Shown here piece after piece: positions 19,696 through 29,557 of a DNA stretch of 37,977 nt; positions within the stretch are counted from its first letter, which is position 1, and each line of letters opens with the position of its first letter. The stretch covers positions 1-37,977 of the forward strand of contig JAQXZM010000006.1 of the NCBI GenBank assembly GCA_029227215.1, read 5' to 3'. The stretch is from Bifidobacteriaceae bacterium (GTDB lineage: Bacteria; Actinomycetota; Actinomycetes; Actinomycetales; Bifidobacteriaceae). The notes beneath the pieces were generated by a model. It was not told the DNA's origin and searched no databases. It saw only the letters and a program-made list of their open reading frames with translations. The position numbers and the translations under genes are program-made.

Positions 19696-19760
19696 CTCAA
19701 TCTCCTTTGATTGTGCTGATGCTTGATTGCATCCAGATGATTGTGCCGTACCTGCCACGA

Positions 19761-20504
19761 TCACTTGGAAGGATCGGCATTGCAGGCTTGGTATTCTGCG
19801 GCTTTTGCACTGTCGTAGTCGCTGCGGGTGTTGTCGAGGTATTTGCCGAAGGCGGCATCGCGTTTATCACTGTCGGTGAGCGTCTGTTTGAATTCATCGA
19901 CCGACATGGATTGATCGGCAAGTCCGTGGCGCTTCAAACAGGAAAGCAGAATCTTCGCCGGATCCTCTCGATTGGGATTGCCATGGTAGTTGGCATAGAG
20001 AGAGACGATGACGCTTTCGTCGGATTCGGCATCGCAGGAGGCTGCAGTGCTCTCATATGCTGCCTGATCGAGTGTGCCGTCCGCCCTACTGACATCCGCG
20101 CCTTCGGAAGTGCGTTTGACGATATATCCTTGGTCTTCGATGCAGGAATAATATTTCGTCTCGACTTCCTCCATTTCCTGGGCTGAGATGTCGCCGTCGG
20201 CGAGGATGCTGCGGCCGAAGTCGGTCTGGGCCTTGCCATAGGCGTTGGTGAATTCGGATGCCCAGGGGCCGGTGAAACTGGGGCTTGCCGCCGCCGTGGC
20301 GGCTTGTGTGCTGCTTTGCGTGGTGTCTTGCGCTGCCCCGCCGCAACCGGCGAGCAGGAGGGCGAGCGCGGCTGCGGCTGCCGCAGCGCGCATGGTCGGG
20401 GCGCGCATGTGTCGGGCCGTGCCTTGCGGGCAGGCGTCCTGTGCCTCGGTCCGTCGGTCTTGCGACCGTGGCCCTGTATCGTATGGTCGTGGGTGCTCCC
20501 TCAT
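19761..20504 (-). CDS. putative lipoprotein
   Basis: 247 residues if the ATG at 20504 (behind AGAGAAGGG) is used. An alternative ATG at 20408 would give a conventional signal peptide, MRAPTMRAAAAAAALALL followed by the lipobox LLAGCGG. The mature part is Thr/Gln/Ala-rich, then FTGPWASEFTNAYGKAQTDFGRSILADGDISAQEMEEVETKYYSCIEDQGY, with four spaced cysteines that could form disulfides outside the cell. It is the larger relative of the next gene, 65 bases downstream, and both are probably cotranscribed. No known family is recognised. Position between nth and a solute-binding protein gives no functional hint. Confidence 0.75.
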   Translation of the reverse strand: MREHPRPYDTGPRSQDRRTEAQDACPQGTARHMRAPTMRAAAAAAALALLLAGCGGAAQDTTQSSTQAATAAASPSFTGPWASEFTNAYGKAQTDFGRSILADGDISAQEMEEVETKYYSCIEDQGYIVKRTSEGADVSRADGTLDQAAYESTAASCDAESDESVIVSLYANYHGNPNREDPAKILLSCLKRHGLADQSMSVDEFKQTLTDSDKRDAAFGKYLDNTRSDYDSAKAAEYQACNADPSK

Positions 20505-20814
20505 GTTTTCCCTTCTCTCTTATGCTGGTGGGTTCCCTGCGGTGGGTTCCTGTGCTGATTCCCTGTTTTGTTATGCAGTGCGCTGTCCGCCTCCATGCTG
20601 CTGTGCAGGGACGTGCGGTGCGCTTTCGGCTGGTAATGTGTACGGATTCCTCTATCACCTACATTTTCCCACGATGGAAGCGGCATCGTCAACGCGACAC
20701 GGCGATGTGCCGCGTTTGATGTGATTGCCGGGTCTGTTGGCATTGCAGCTCCGCCAGGCCCGTTGGGTGTGCTGAGAAGCGCCGGACTCTCCAGGCGCCT
20801 CCGCGCACCGATTG
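20505..20814. other. gap between nth and the lipoprotein pair
   Basis: 310 bases without a supported gene. It should contain the promoter for the lipoprotein genes. I see no strong promoter, terminator hairpin with T run, or repeat. Confidence 0.4.
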
Positions 20815-21480
20815 TCAGAACATGCCGGCGCTGGGGCAGGTGGCGGCCAGCGGGCATCGCCCGCATTCGGGGCCGCGGGCATGGCAGGTGTCCCTGCCAT
20901 GGAAGATGAGCCGGTGCGACAGGTCGGTCCAGTCACCGGGGTCGAACACCGCGCAGATCTCGGACTCGATATGCACGGGGCCGGGGTGGGGGCTGCGCCA
21001 ATCGGTGCGCCAGTGAAGCCGCCCCGTCACGCGGATCACATGCGTGTCCACGGGGAATCCCGGCACGCCGAACGCGTTGCCGAGCACGACGTTCGCGGTC
21101 TTGCGCCCTACGCCGGGCAGCATGGTGAGCTCGTCCATCGTGCGCGGCACCACGCCGTCGTAGCGTTCGAGCAGCGCACGCGACAGGTCGATGGCGCGCC
21201 GCGCCTTGGTGTGGAAGAACCCCAGGGAATGAATGATGCGCTCCACGTCCTCCACGTTCGCTCCGGCAAGGGCCTGGGCGTCGGGGTAGCGGCGGAACAA
21301 TTCGGGCGTGACCTTGTTGACCTGCTTGTCGGTGGTCTGCGCCGACAGCATCGTTGCCACGAGCAGTTCGAAAGGATTGCTGAAGTCCAACGCGCACACC
21401 GGGTGCGGGTAGACCTCGCACAGGATCGCGTATTCGTCATGCATGCGCGCATGGCGCGCCTTCGCGCTTTCACGGGGCAT
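20815..21480 (-). CDS. nth: endonuclease III (base-excision DNA glycosylase/AP lyase)
   Basis: 221 residues. It removes oxidised pyrimidines and cleaves at abasic sites. The helix-hairpin-helix reads LPGVGRKTANVVLG (121-134) with the catalytic Lys127, and the second catalytic residue is Asp145 in FPVDTHV. The [4Fe-4S] ligands are Cys199, Cys206, Cys209 and Cys215 in the exact C-x6-C-x2-C-x5-C spacing. Length is normal. ATG 21480 follows GAGG. It lies 14 bases after the glnR stop, so it is cotranscribed with that regulator, an association that need not be functional. Confidence 0.96.
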   Translation of the reverse strand: MPRESAKARHARMHDEYAILCEVYPHPVCALDFSNPFELLVATMLSAQTTDKQVNKVTPELFRRYPDAQALAGANVEDVERIIHSLGFFHTKARRAIDLSRALLERYDGVVPRTMDELTMLPGVGRKTANVVLGNAFGVPGFPVDTHVIRVTGRLHWRTDWRSPHPGPVHIESEICAVFDPGDWTDLSHRLIFHGRDTCHARGPECGRCPLAATCPSAGMF

Positions 21481-21494
21481 CGACAGACCTCGCC

Positions 21495-22268
21495 TCAGTT
21501 CTCGGCGTCGTCGAGGTCGGAATCGAGATCGGAGTCCAGGCCGTCGCCATCCGAGCTCTCGGACTCCTGCGGCGGGTCGAAGCGGTAGCCCACGTTGCGC
21601 ACGGTGCCGATGAGATGCTCGTATTCGCCGCCCAGCTTGGCGCGCAGACGCCGGATGTGCACGTCCACCGTGCGCGTGCCGCCGTAATAGTCATAGCCCC
21701 ACACCTCTTGGAGCAGCTGCGCGCGGGTGAACACGCGCCCCGGGTGCATGACGAGGTATTTGAGCAGCTCGAACTCCTTGTATGCCAGGTCGATGGGCTT
21801 GCCGCGCAGGCTCGCGGTGTAGCCGTTCGTGTCGACCACGAGGTCGCCGCAGTGGATCACGCCCTCCTGGGTGTCGAACGAGGCGTTCGAAGCGCCCGGT
21901 GCGGCGGGCATGGAGGGCGTCCTGCCGCGCTCGGCGATGAGGCGCAGGCGTGCTTCGAGCTCGGCGGGGCTGGCGGATGCGATCACCACGTCGGCGACGC
22001 CCCACTGGGCGTTGACGACGGTGAAACCGCCCTCGGTGAGTACCAGCATGATGGGGGTCGACAGCCCGGATGCGTGGATGAGCCGGCACAGCGTGCGCGC
22101 GCTCGCCAGGTCGTCGCGGGCGTCGATGAACAGGATCGTCGATTCGGGCATGCGCACGAGCGAGGCTGCATCGAGGGGCAGCACGCGCACACGGTGCGAC
22201 AGCAGCGCAAGGGAGGGCAGGACGGTCGCGGGGTCCTGCGTGTTGGTCATCAAGGTTAAGTCTGTCAT
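21495..22268 (-). CDS. glnR: GlnR-like OmpR-family nitrogen response regulator
   Basis: 257 residues. The N-terminal receiver-like domain (1-115) resembles GlnR of actinobacteria: LTLMTNTQDPATVLPSLALL, ILFIDARDDLASARTLCRLI, LVLTEGGFTVV. Asp49 sits at the usual phosphoacceptor place, but the acidic pocket is incomplete, as known for GlnR, which works without a partner kinase. The winged-helix domain (about 135-235) has LAYKEFELLKYLVMHPGRVFTR and TRTVDVHIRRLRAKLG. The last 22 residues are Ser/Asp-rich, an extra acidic tail. ATG 22268 follows AAGGAGGTAGAG. It presumably controls nitrogen genes such as gdhA; a candidate site lies upstream of gdhA. A related phosphate or MtrA-type regulator is a weaker alternative. 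Confidence 0.85.
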   Translation of the reverse strand: MTDLTLMTNTQDPATVLPSLALLSHRVRVLPLDAASLVRMPESTILFIDARDDLASARTLCRLIHASGLSTPIMLVLTEGGFTVVNAQWGVADVVIASASPAELEARLRLIAERGRTPSMPAAPGASNASFDTQEGVIHCGDLVVDTNGYTASLRGKPIDLAYKEFELLKYLVMHPGRVFTRAQLLQEVWGYDYYGGTRTVDVHIRRLRAKLGGEYEHLIGTVRNVGYRFDPPQESESSDGDGLDSDLDSDLDDAEN

Positions 22269-22601
22269 AGCTCTACCTCCTTGCGGGCCGATCGGAGTGT
22301 TAGCAGATGCGTTTTCCGTACATATTGCGAAATATTGCGGACGTGAACCAGTTTAATCACGCCGAGGTTTCGTAGACCTGCATTGTTCGTTAACGTGGAA
22401 TTTACGATGCACGCCACGAGGGGTGCGAGCAGGCATCGGATGGATGTGTGTGGATGGACGGCGCGGGGTGGCGAGGATCGGGTTGCGCGGCCAGCGCCGG
22501 TCGTCGGCGATTGGTTGGTGCCGCCATGCATTGTGGCGCCCGTGGTATGTCTCGCTCGGTATGCTGGGGTCATATGCGTGCATCGATCGAGGAGGAACGA
22601 T
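22269..22601. other. divergent promoter region between glnR and a membrane protein gene
   Basis: An AT-richer stretch at 22290-22400 contains a direct repeat of AATATTGCG-type words (22327-22340) and should carry the glnR promoter. No operator can be defined with confidence. The open frame that continues upstream of 22602 has no ribosome-binding site or family support, so I leave it out. Confidence 0.4.
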
Positions 22602-23411
22602 ATGGCCGACCATGATGCGGATTCCCGCCGAGCGGATTCTCTCCAGGCGGATTCCCCCAAGCCGAAGGAATCGCCCACAGCCCTCGGCGTGGCGCCGCTC
22701 GTGCAGAACGGCACCGGCATGGTGATGCGCACGCTCCTCGTGGAACTCGTGGGCTACCTGTGCATGGCGGCGCTGTGGTTCGCGCCCGCCACGTCCACCG
22801 TGCCTTATGCCGCGTCGCCGTGGGCGGCGTGCGAGGCGTTCGTGTTCGTGGTGATCGTGGCGTTGCTCTACCCGTTCCGGTTGCGTACGCCGTCCCAGAT
22901 GGCGGCGCGCGTCGCCGCCATCGCAATGGGTCTGGGTGGCCTGGTCGCCAGTTTTCGCGAGCCGATGGGCGGGCGCTGGATGGTGTGGATGGTGGCGCTC
23001 GCGTCGCTGCTCGTCATCGGCTCGTTCCTCTACGAACTGCTGCGCGCCACGCGCACGCGCATGATCTTCTCGCTGTCCACCACGATGGCGGCGGGCATCG
23101 TCTCCCTGTGCGGCATGGGCTGGTGCATGCTGCCGCAGCTGCACCTGTGGGGCGAGGCCCGGCAGCGCAATCCCGTGGCGGCATGGTTCGTGTTCGCCGG
23201 CATGGTGCTGGCGTTCCTGCTGCTGGGATTGGCGAGTTACCTGTGGTCGCGCGGCTCGGCGTCCGTGGCGGACTTCGTGCGCGTGGACGTGGATCCCACG
23301 ATCGTGGCGCCGTCGGTGCGCAACCTGTGGCTGTGCTGGGGCCTCATCCCCGTGCTGCTCTATGGCGCCGTGGTGGCGGTGGCGGCATGGCTCGTGATTA
23401 TGCTGCTGTAG
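22602..23411 (+). CDS. polytopic membrane protein of unknown function
   Basis: 269 residues from ATG 22602, which has an excellent GAGGAGGAACGAT in front. The first 45 residues are charged and polar (MADHDADSRRADSLQADS). About seven hydrophobic segments follow, for example LLVELVGYLCMAALWFA, AFVFVVIVALLYPF, WMVWMVALASLLVIGSFLY, MAAGIVSLCGMGWCML, WFVFAGMVLAFLLLGLASYLW and LIPVLLYGAVVAVAAWLVIMLL. It is therefore an integral cytoplasmic-membrane protein. I do not recognise a family or a catalytic motif. It converges on ppa and shares a terminator with it. It ends in TAG. Confidence 0.8.
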   Translation: MADHDADSRRADSLQADSPKPKESPTALGVAPLVQNGTGMVMRTLLVELVGYLCMAALWFAPATSTVPYAASPWAACEAFVFVVIVALLYPFRLRTPSQMAARVAAIAMGLGGLVASFREPMGGRWMVWMVALASLLVIGSFLYELLRATRTRMIFSLSTTMAAGIVSLCGMGWCMLPQLHLWGEARQRNPVAAWFVFAGMVLAFLLLGLASYLWSRGSASVADFVRVDVDPTIVAPSVRNLWLCWGLIPVLLYGAVVAVAAWLVIMLL

Positions 23412-23534
23412 GTGCGGCGACGCATTCTGGCGCTGGAACTACCGCGCTTGATTTTCAGCGTTGGATTGCATTGCCAGAGTCTCATCGTCAAGATTTCATT
23501 ATGTTGTGCAATGGGATTGATTGAAATCCTGTGA

Positions 23535-23602
23535 CGCGCTATGCGCATATGCAAATCGGGCGGAACCACCATGTGATGGTTCCGCCCGATTTGCATAGCG
23601 CG
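23535..23602. terminator. bidirectional terminator between the membrane protein gene and ppa
   Basis: Twenty-base perfect arms (23549-23568 and 23577-23596, both centred on CGGGCGGAACC/GGTTCCGCCCG) close an 8-base loop. Outer CGCGCT/AGCGCG adds a further pairing after an 8-base bulge. The arms end in ATTTGCAT, giving T-rich 3' ends on both strands. It lies 31 bases from the ppa stop. Confidence 0.8.
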
Positions 23603-23627
23603 TTAGCGAGATAATGAAGCGGTCAGC

Positions 23628-24122
23628 TTACTTCTCGGAATCGGCGAGGCGCTTGCGAGCGGCAACGATCTCGGCCTCTGCCTTCTCGGCGTTCGTCCAA
23701 TAGGAGCCAGGCTTGACTTCCTTGCCAGGTTCCAGAGCCTTGTACTGCGAGAAGAAGTGATCGATTTCCTTCTTGTGGAACTCGGAGACGTCGTCGATGT
23801 CCTTGATGTCGTCATAGCGCACGTCGGCAGGTACGCACAGCACCTTGTCGTCGCCGCCGGCCTCGTCGACCATGTGGTACAGGCCCACGGCGCGGCACTC
23901 GACCACGCAGCCGGGGAACACGGAGATGGGGAGCATGACCAGCGCGTCGAGCGGGTCGCCGTCCTCGCCGAGCGTGCCGTCGATGTAGCCATAGTCATCG
24001 GGGTACTGCATGGAGGTGAAGAGGGTGCGGTCCAGGCGCACGCGGCCGGTCTCGTGGTCGACTTCGTACTTGTTGCGCGAGCCGCGGGGGATTTCCACAA
24101 CGACGTCGAAGGTTTCAGCCAT
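23628..24122 (-). CDS. ppa: inorganic pyrophosphatase, class A
   Basis: 164 residues, soluble, hydrolysing pyrophosphate to drive biosynthesis. Family hallmarks: [16 protein letters not shown] near the N-terminus, [23 protein letters not shown] with the metal-binding D-x-D-P-x-D (DGDPLD), and [16 protein letters not shown]. The length fits the short bacterial hexameric type. ATG 24122 lies behind AAGGAGAAACC. It is monocistronic and convergent with the upstream membrane protein gene. Confidence 0.97.
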   Translation of the reverse strand: MAETFDVVVEIPRGSRNKYEVDHETGRVRLDRTLFTSMQYPDDYGYIDGTLGEDGDPLDALVMLPISVFPGCVVECRAVGLYHMVDEAGGDDKVLCVPADVRYDDIKDIDDVSEFHKKEIDHFFSQYKALEPGKEVKPGSYWTNAEKAEAEIVAARKRLADSEK

Positions 24123-24482
24123 TGGTTTCTCCTTATATATCTATGTGCGTTCCCTGTGGCGTCCTTGCCATGTCTGGTCGCAATTGGCGTGGGCACAGCG
24201 CATGACGGGGAAACCTGAGGGGGAACTATGCAATTTTTCGCCCGGTGAATTGGACGCTGGTACTAGGATACGTCGCGGTCGGGATACGTCGCGGCGTGGT
24301 GCAATCCGCGAGCATTGCGTTCAGTCTGTTGATTGATTGGCTGAGGCTGATGGGACGGATGACGGCGGGCTAGGCGGATTGATATGATAGCCGCGCTTGA
24401 TGCGGGATGCCGGAATTGCGGGTGGCCACATGTGGTGCCATGATCCGGATGCCGAACCGCGGAGAACGGTGCAGGAGGATCG
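24123..24482. promoter_or_regulatory. divergent promoter region of ppa and the L,D-transpeptidase gene
   Basis: It holds a 15-bp tandem duplication GGATACGTCGCGG (24267-24279 and 24282-24294) and a plausible promoter for the transpeptidase (TGACGG at 24360-24365, 17 bases, TATGAT at 24383-24388). A TATATAAGG stretch immediately upstream of ppa may carry its -10. No other gene is seen. Confidence 0.4.
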
Positions 24483-25313
24483 ATGACTGGCGCAAACAAT
24501 GCTCGGCGCGATGACAATCGACGCAATGACAATCGACGCGATGATCAGCGTAATCGCGGTGTGCGGAGCTCGGTGAACCAGAGCCCGAATGCTACGAATG
24601 CTGCGGGTGCGGTGAATCGGCAACCGATCGCGTTCATCGTCGCATTGGTCGTGATCGCTGTCATCATCACGCTGCTCGCCATCGCCCAGTCGCATGCCGC
24701 CGTAAGCCGCCACGAAGGGTATCGCACGGCGCAAGCGCAAACGGCTCAGGCCTCTGAGCCAGAGCCATCCAACGGGTCGGCATCCGCGCAGTCTTCTGGT
24801 GCCGCTTCCGATGCCGCTTCCGGCACTGCCTCCAACGCCGCGGCAGGCGCATCCGCCTCTGCCGATGGCTCTGCGAGCGCATCCGCCCAGAGCGTCGACT
24901 GGCAGGATGCGACGGGCGGCGCCTACCCGGACGTGAGCCAGGTACAGGACCTCAACGTGCAGGTCTCGCTCGCCGGCCAGCGCGTGTACATCAAGGACGG
25001 CGACACCACGCTCTACACGATGATCTGCTCGTCCGGCATGGATGACACGACGCCGCATGGCACGTTCACCGTGCAGTCGCGCGGCGAGAACTTCTTCAAC
25101 CCCACCGAGCAGATGGGCGCGAACTGGTGGGTGAGCTTCCAAGGCGACTACCTGTTCCACACGGTGCCCACCGACGCGAATGGCGACTACATCGTCTCCG
25201 AGTGCGAGAAGCTTGGACGCCCCGCGTCGCACGGCTGCGTGAGGCTCAGCGTCTCGGACGCCAAGTGGATCTACGACAACGTGCCCGACGGCACCACCGT
25301 CGTCATCGCCTGA
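24483..25313 (+). CDS. membrane-anchored L,D-transpeptidase (YkuD domain)
   Basis: 276 residues. A basic, Asn/Arg/Asp-rich cytoplasmic head (1-45) is followed by one membrane helix (about 48-68, PIAFIVALVVIAVIITLLAIA) and a Ser/Ala-rich spacer (about 80-138). The YkuD catalytic domain follows (about 150-276) with FHTVP, then SHGCVRLSVSDAKWIYDNV, where Cys252 is the nucleophile. Such enzymes form 3-3 cross-links in peptidoglycan or attach proteins to it, outside the membrane. Start ATG 24483 follows GCAGGAGGATCG. No neighbour in a cell-wall pathway is seen. The N-terminal head includes four near-identical CGACGCAATGACAAT codon repeats. Confidence 0.93.
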   Translation: MTGANNARRDDNRRNDNRRDDQRNRGVRSSVNQSPNATNAAGAVNRQPIAFIVALVVIAVIITLLAIAQSHAAVSRHEGYRTAQAQTAQASEPEPSNGSASAQSSGAASDAASGTASNAAAGASASADGSASASAQSVDWQDATGGAYPDVSQVQDLNVQVSLAGQRVYIKDGDTTLYTMICSSGMDDTTPHGTFTVQSRGENFFNPTEQMGANWWVSFQGDYLFHTVPTDANGDYIVSECEKLGRPASHGCVRLSVSDAKWIYDNVPDGTTVVIA

Positions 25314-25335
25314 GCGGCGCCGTCCTTCTCTTTGT

Positions 25336-25359
25336 GCCCGGCCTCGTGCCGGGCTTTTT
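25336..25359 (+). terminator. rho-independent terminator after the L,D-transpeptidase gene
   Basis: Perfect arms GCCCGGC (25336-25342) and GCCGGGC (25348-25354), a 5-base loop, then TTTTT. Confidence 0.9.
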
Positions 25360-25402
25360 CATGCGTGGAGCCCCATTGCGTGATGACACCTTTGCGTGGT
25401 GC

Positions 25403-26365
25403 TTACTGTTCGTTGTCGCTGGCATTGCCGCCGCGCGGTCCGTTCCACAGGATCTGGTCGTTGCGGGAGGCGGTGGACAGCAGTCGTTCGATGGCGATGC
25501 GCGCCAGCTGCTGGGTGATGGGCGACATATCCCAGCCCTGGCGCGTCACGAGCGCAAAGGTGTCGAACAGCGGGTGGTCGAAGGGCGTCGTATGGATGTC
25601 GGTGGGGAAGCGCGGCGAGTTCACCACCGCGCTGGGCAGCAGCGTGTCTCCTAGGCCGGCGGCGACAAGCTGCACCGCGGATTCCACCGATTCCACCTCG
25701 ATCTGCGGTTCCATCGTGACGCCCCGCAATTGCGCGCGCTGCGCCAGCTGGCGGCGCGAGGGGTCGTTCCAGCCGTGGTGCGCGTCATAAAGGATGAGCG
25801 GTGCCTTGGGGATGTCTTCCACGCGCATCGGGGTGGCGCAACGCTCGGCGGAGGCGCTCGCCCACACGATCTCCTGCTGCATGATGAGCGTCGTCTCGAG
25901 GTCATGCACCGGCACCGGCAGGCATAGCAGACCCGCTTCCAGTTCGCCGGCACGCACCGCGTCGGCGACTTCGAAGGAATTCTGCCCCACGAGACGCAAT
26001 TTCACATGCGGGTGCGCCCGGCTGAAATCCGTCGCCAGGTCGGACAGCCCGTAATAGCCGGCATTGCGCAAGATGCCGAACGACACCGTGCCGCGCTCGC
26101 CGGTGGTGAGCGCTCGCAACGCCGCGTCGCCGCCGATCTCGCCATCGAGCATGCGCTTCGCCCACGGCAGCAGCGTGCGGCCGGCGGCGGTGAGCACAAG
26201 CTTGCGTCCCGAACGCACGAACAGCGCGATGCCGTATTCGTCCTCGATGCGCCTCACCAGTTCCGAGACCGTGGGCTGCGTCATCGCCAGCTGCTTGGCG
26301 GCGGCGGTGAACGATCCTTCGGTGGCGGCGAAGTAGAAGGCCTGAATCTGGGTGAGCGTCATCAT
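25403..26365 (-). CDS. LysR-family transcriptional regulator
   Basis: 320 residues. The N-terminal helix-turn-helix (residues about 3-62) reads LTQIQAFYFAATEGSFTAAAKQLAMTQPTVSELVRRIEDEYGIALF, classic LysR. The rest is a two-lobed effector-binding domain (about 90-300). It is transcribed divergently from aspA across 272 bases, the usual LysR arrangement, so it probably controls aspA and perhaps the other aspartate/asparagine genes (inference). No ribosome-binding site is visible before the paired ATGs at 26365 and 26362. It ends in TAA, 44 bases from the transpeptidase terminator. Confidence 0.92.
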   Translation of the reverse strand: MMTLTQIQAFYFAATEGSFTAAAKQLAMTQPTVSELVRRIEDEYGIALFVRSGRKLVLTAAGRTLLPWAKRMLDGEIGGDAALRALTTGERGTVSFGILRNAGYYGLSDLATDFSRAHPHVKLRLVGQNSFEVADAVRAGELEAGLLCLPVPVHDLETTLIMQQEIVWASASAERCATPMRVEDIPKAPLILYDAHHGWNDPSRRQLAQRAQLRGVTMEPQIEVESVESAVQLVAAGLGDTLLPSAVVNSPRFPTDIHTTPFDHPLFDTFALVTRQGWDMSPITQQLARIAIERLLSTASRNDQILWNGPRGGNASDNEQ

Positions 26366-26637
26366 GAAGGCGATTGTGGGGCGACGGGGTTACGCGAAAG
26401 TAAAACGCCGATCGCATCCGTCACACAGATGAAATCAAAGGTAAAACCTATGGAAAGCCAAGGAACTAGGGGTCTTGTGCCGCGTGTCGCAGCTTCGTAC
26501 TCTCAGGGTTTGTGATCGCACGGAACACACGGGGCCGCAGCGAACGGAATGCGAATTCCGTGTCTGTGACTCGGTGGGACCGCATAAGTAGACCAGCCAC
26601 CGGGCCATCTCGGTCCGCCACAAGCAAAGGACACACC
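26366..26637. promoter_or_regulatory. lysR-aspA intergenic control region
   Basis: It contains an inverted repeat ACGGAAT (26544-26550), GCGA, ATTCCGT (26555-26561) upstream of aspA. Two similar words, GAAAGTAAAAC and AAAGGTAAAAC, lie at about 26395-26405 and 26436-26446. These are candidates for regulator binding, but the sequence alone does not say which protein binds. Confidence 0.35.
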
Positions 26638-28227
<1,590 letters not shown>

Positions 28228-28281
28228 GGATTCGGAGTAGGGGCTCGCGGAGAGTTCGGCTGAAAGGCCGAGCGGAATAAG

Positions 28282-28329
28282 ACAAGGCGGCTGCCGTCCC
28301 ACTGCATTGCAGCATGGCAGCCGCCTTGT
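28282..28329. terminator. bidirectional terminator between aspA and ansA
   Basis: Perfect 14-base arms ACAAGGCGGCTGCC (28282-28295) and GGCAGCCGCCTTGT (28316-28329) lie in the convergent gap. The loop itself holds a small TGCATTGCA palindrome. There is no long T run on either side. Confidence 0.7.
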
Positions 28330-28403
28330 GCATGCGTTGGATTGCGCTGTGGAAGGTGTGGAAGGTGTGGAAGGGATCGGGCCCATCCGCTGCGTGATGT
28401 GCT

Positions 28404-29423
28404 CTACGCTTGCGGCACGGTGATCTCGCCGGCGATCGAGCGCCCCATCCAGTCAGTGAAATCAGCGCCCTTCACGCCTTGGGAGAGCAGGAACACGATC
28501 TTCGCATACGCCGCCTCGAGCGTCATGTCGCCGGTGCCGATGGCGCCCGCGCGGGCGAGTGCATCGCCGGTCTCGTAGCGGCCGAGCATCACGTTCGCCT
28601 GCTGGCATTGCGACGCCACCACCACCGGCACGCCCTGCTCGGCGGTGCAGGCGATCACGTCGGCGAAGCCGGGCTCGTCGCTGGGGATGTTGCCCACGCC
28701 ATAGGCGCGCAGCAGCACTGCTTCGGGCAGCGGGTCGAGCATAGCGGCGAGACGGGCGGCGCTCATGCCGGGCGCCACGTCGATCACCGCCACGTCATGC
28801 CGCGTGTACGGGGCGGGGTGGTGCCAGCCTTCGCAAGGATTGTTGAACGGCTCCCACTCCCACGGCGTGCCCGTACAGGCGAGCGTGCCGGTGGAGGGCG
28901 CGCGGAAACCTTCGAACGCCCAGCTCGAGGCCTTCGTCACGCGGTTGCCGGCGAAGAGGTGGTGGCCGAAGAACAGACTCACGCGTTCGTGGGCGCTGCC
29001 AGCCCTGCCGCTGAGCGCGGCGTTGAGGGCGCCTGTCATGTTCGCCGCCGCGTCGGATTCGATGCGGCCGAGCGGATGCTGGGAGCCGGTGAAGATGACG
29101 GGTTTGCCGAAGTCGGTGAGCGCATAGGAGAGCGCTGCCGACGAGTAGCTCATCGTGTCGGTGCCATGAAGCACCACGAACGCATCGGCGTCGTCGTGGT
29201 GGGCGAGCAGGTCGTCGATCATCGTCTGCCAGTTGTCGGGCGTGGCGTTCGACGAATCGATGAGCGGATCGAGCTGGGTGAGGCTTACCTGGTCCGCGGT
29301 GAGCTCGTCGCTGCCGGAGAGCAGCTGGCGCAGCCAGCCGGCCATGTCCGCGCCCGGCACGAGGCCGTGCTCGGACTCGATCATGCCGATGGTGCCACCG
29401 GTGTAGGTGATGTGAATGCGCAT
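28404..29423 (-). CDS. ansA: L-asparaginase
   Basis: 339 residues, hydrolysing asparagine to aspartate and ammonia. The first catalytic threonine is Thr11 in TYTGGTIGM. The second site is Thr88-Asp89 in VVLHGTDTMSYSSAALSYAL. No signal peptide is present, so it is the cytoplasmic (type I) form. ATG 29423 follows AAAAGGAGATT. It lies 134 bases downstream of ansP on the same strand and is likely cotranscribed with it. Together with aspA it makes a complete asparagine-to-fumarate route. It ends in TAG. Confidence 0.95.
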   Translation of the reverse strand: MRIHITYTGGTIGMIESEHGLVPGADMAGWLRQLLSGSDELTADQVSLTQLDPLIDSSNATPDNWQTMIDDLLAHHDDADAFVVLHGTDTMSYSSAALSYALTDFGKPVIFTGSQHPLGRIESDAAANMTGALNAALSGRAGSAHERVSLFFGHHLFAGNRVTKASSWAFEGFRAPSTGTLACTGTPWEWEPFNNPCEGWHHPAPYTRHDVAVIDVAPGMSAARLAAMLDPLPEAVLLRAYGVGNIPSDEPGFADVIACTAEQGVPVVVASQCQQANVMLGRYETGDALARAGAIGTGDMTLEAAYAKIVFLLSQGVKGADFTDWMGRSIAGEITVPQA

Positions 29424-29557
29424 GGAATCTCCTTTTTAGGTGTCTCCTTTATTGATTTATTGACGGGCTTATTGACGGAACTGGCCGAGGGCGTGCACCA
29501 AGTCGGCTGTGTTTTCAAGCCCGCCGGCTCTCACGCCTGCCGTCGCCGTCAAGTAGG

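Noticed and set aside
22383-22601. N-terminal extension of the membrane protein at 22602
   Set aside because: The frame is open, but the strong ribosome-binding site is directly before 22602, and the upstream translation has no support.
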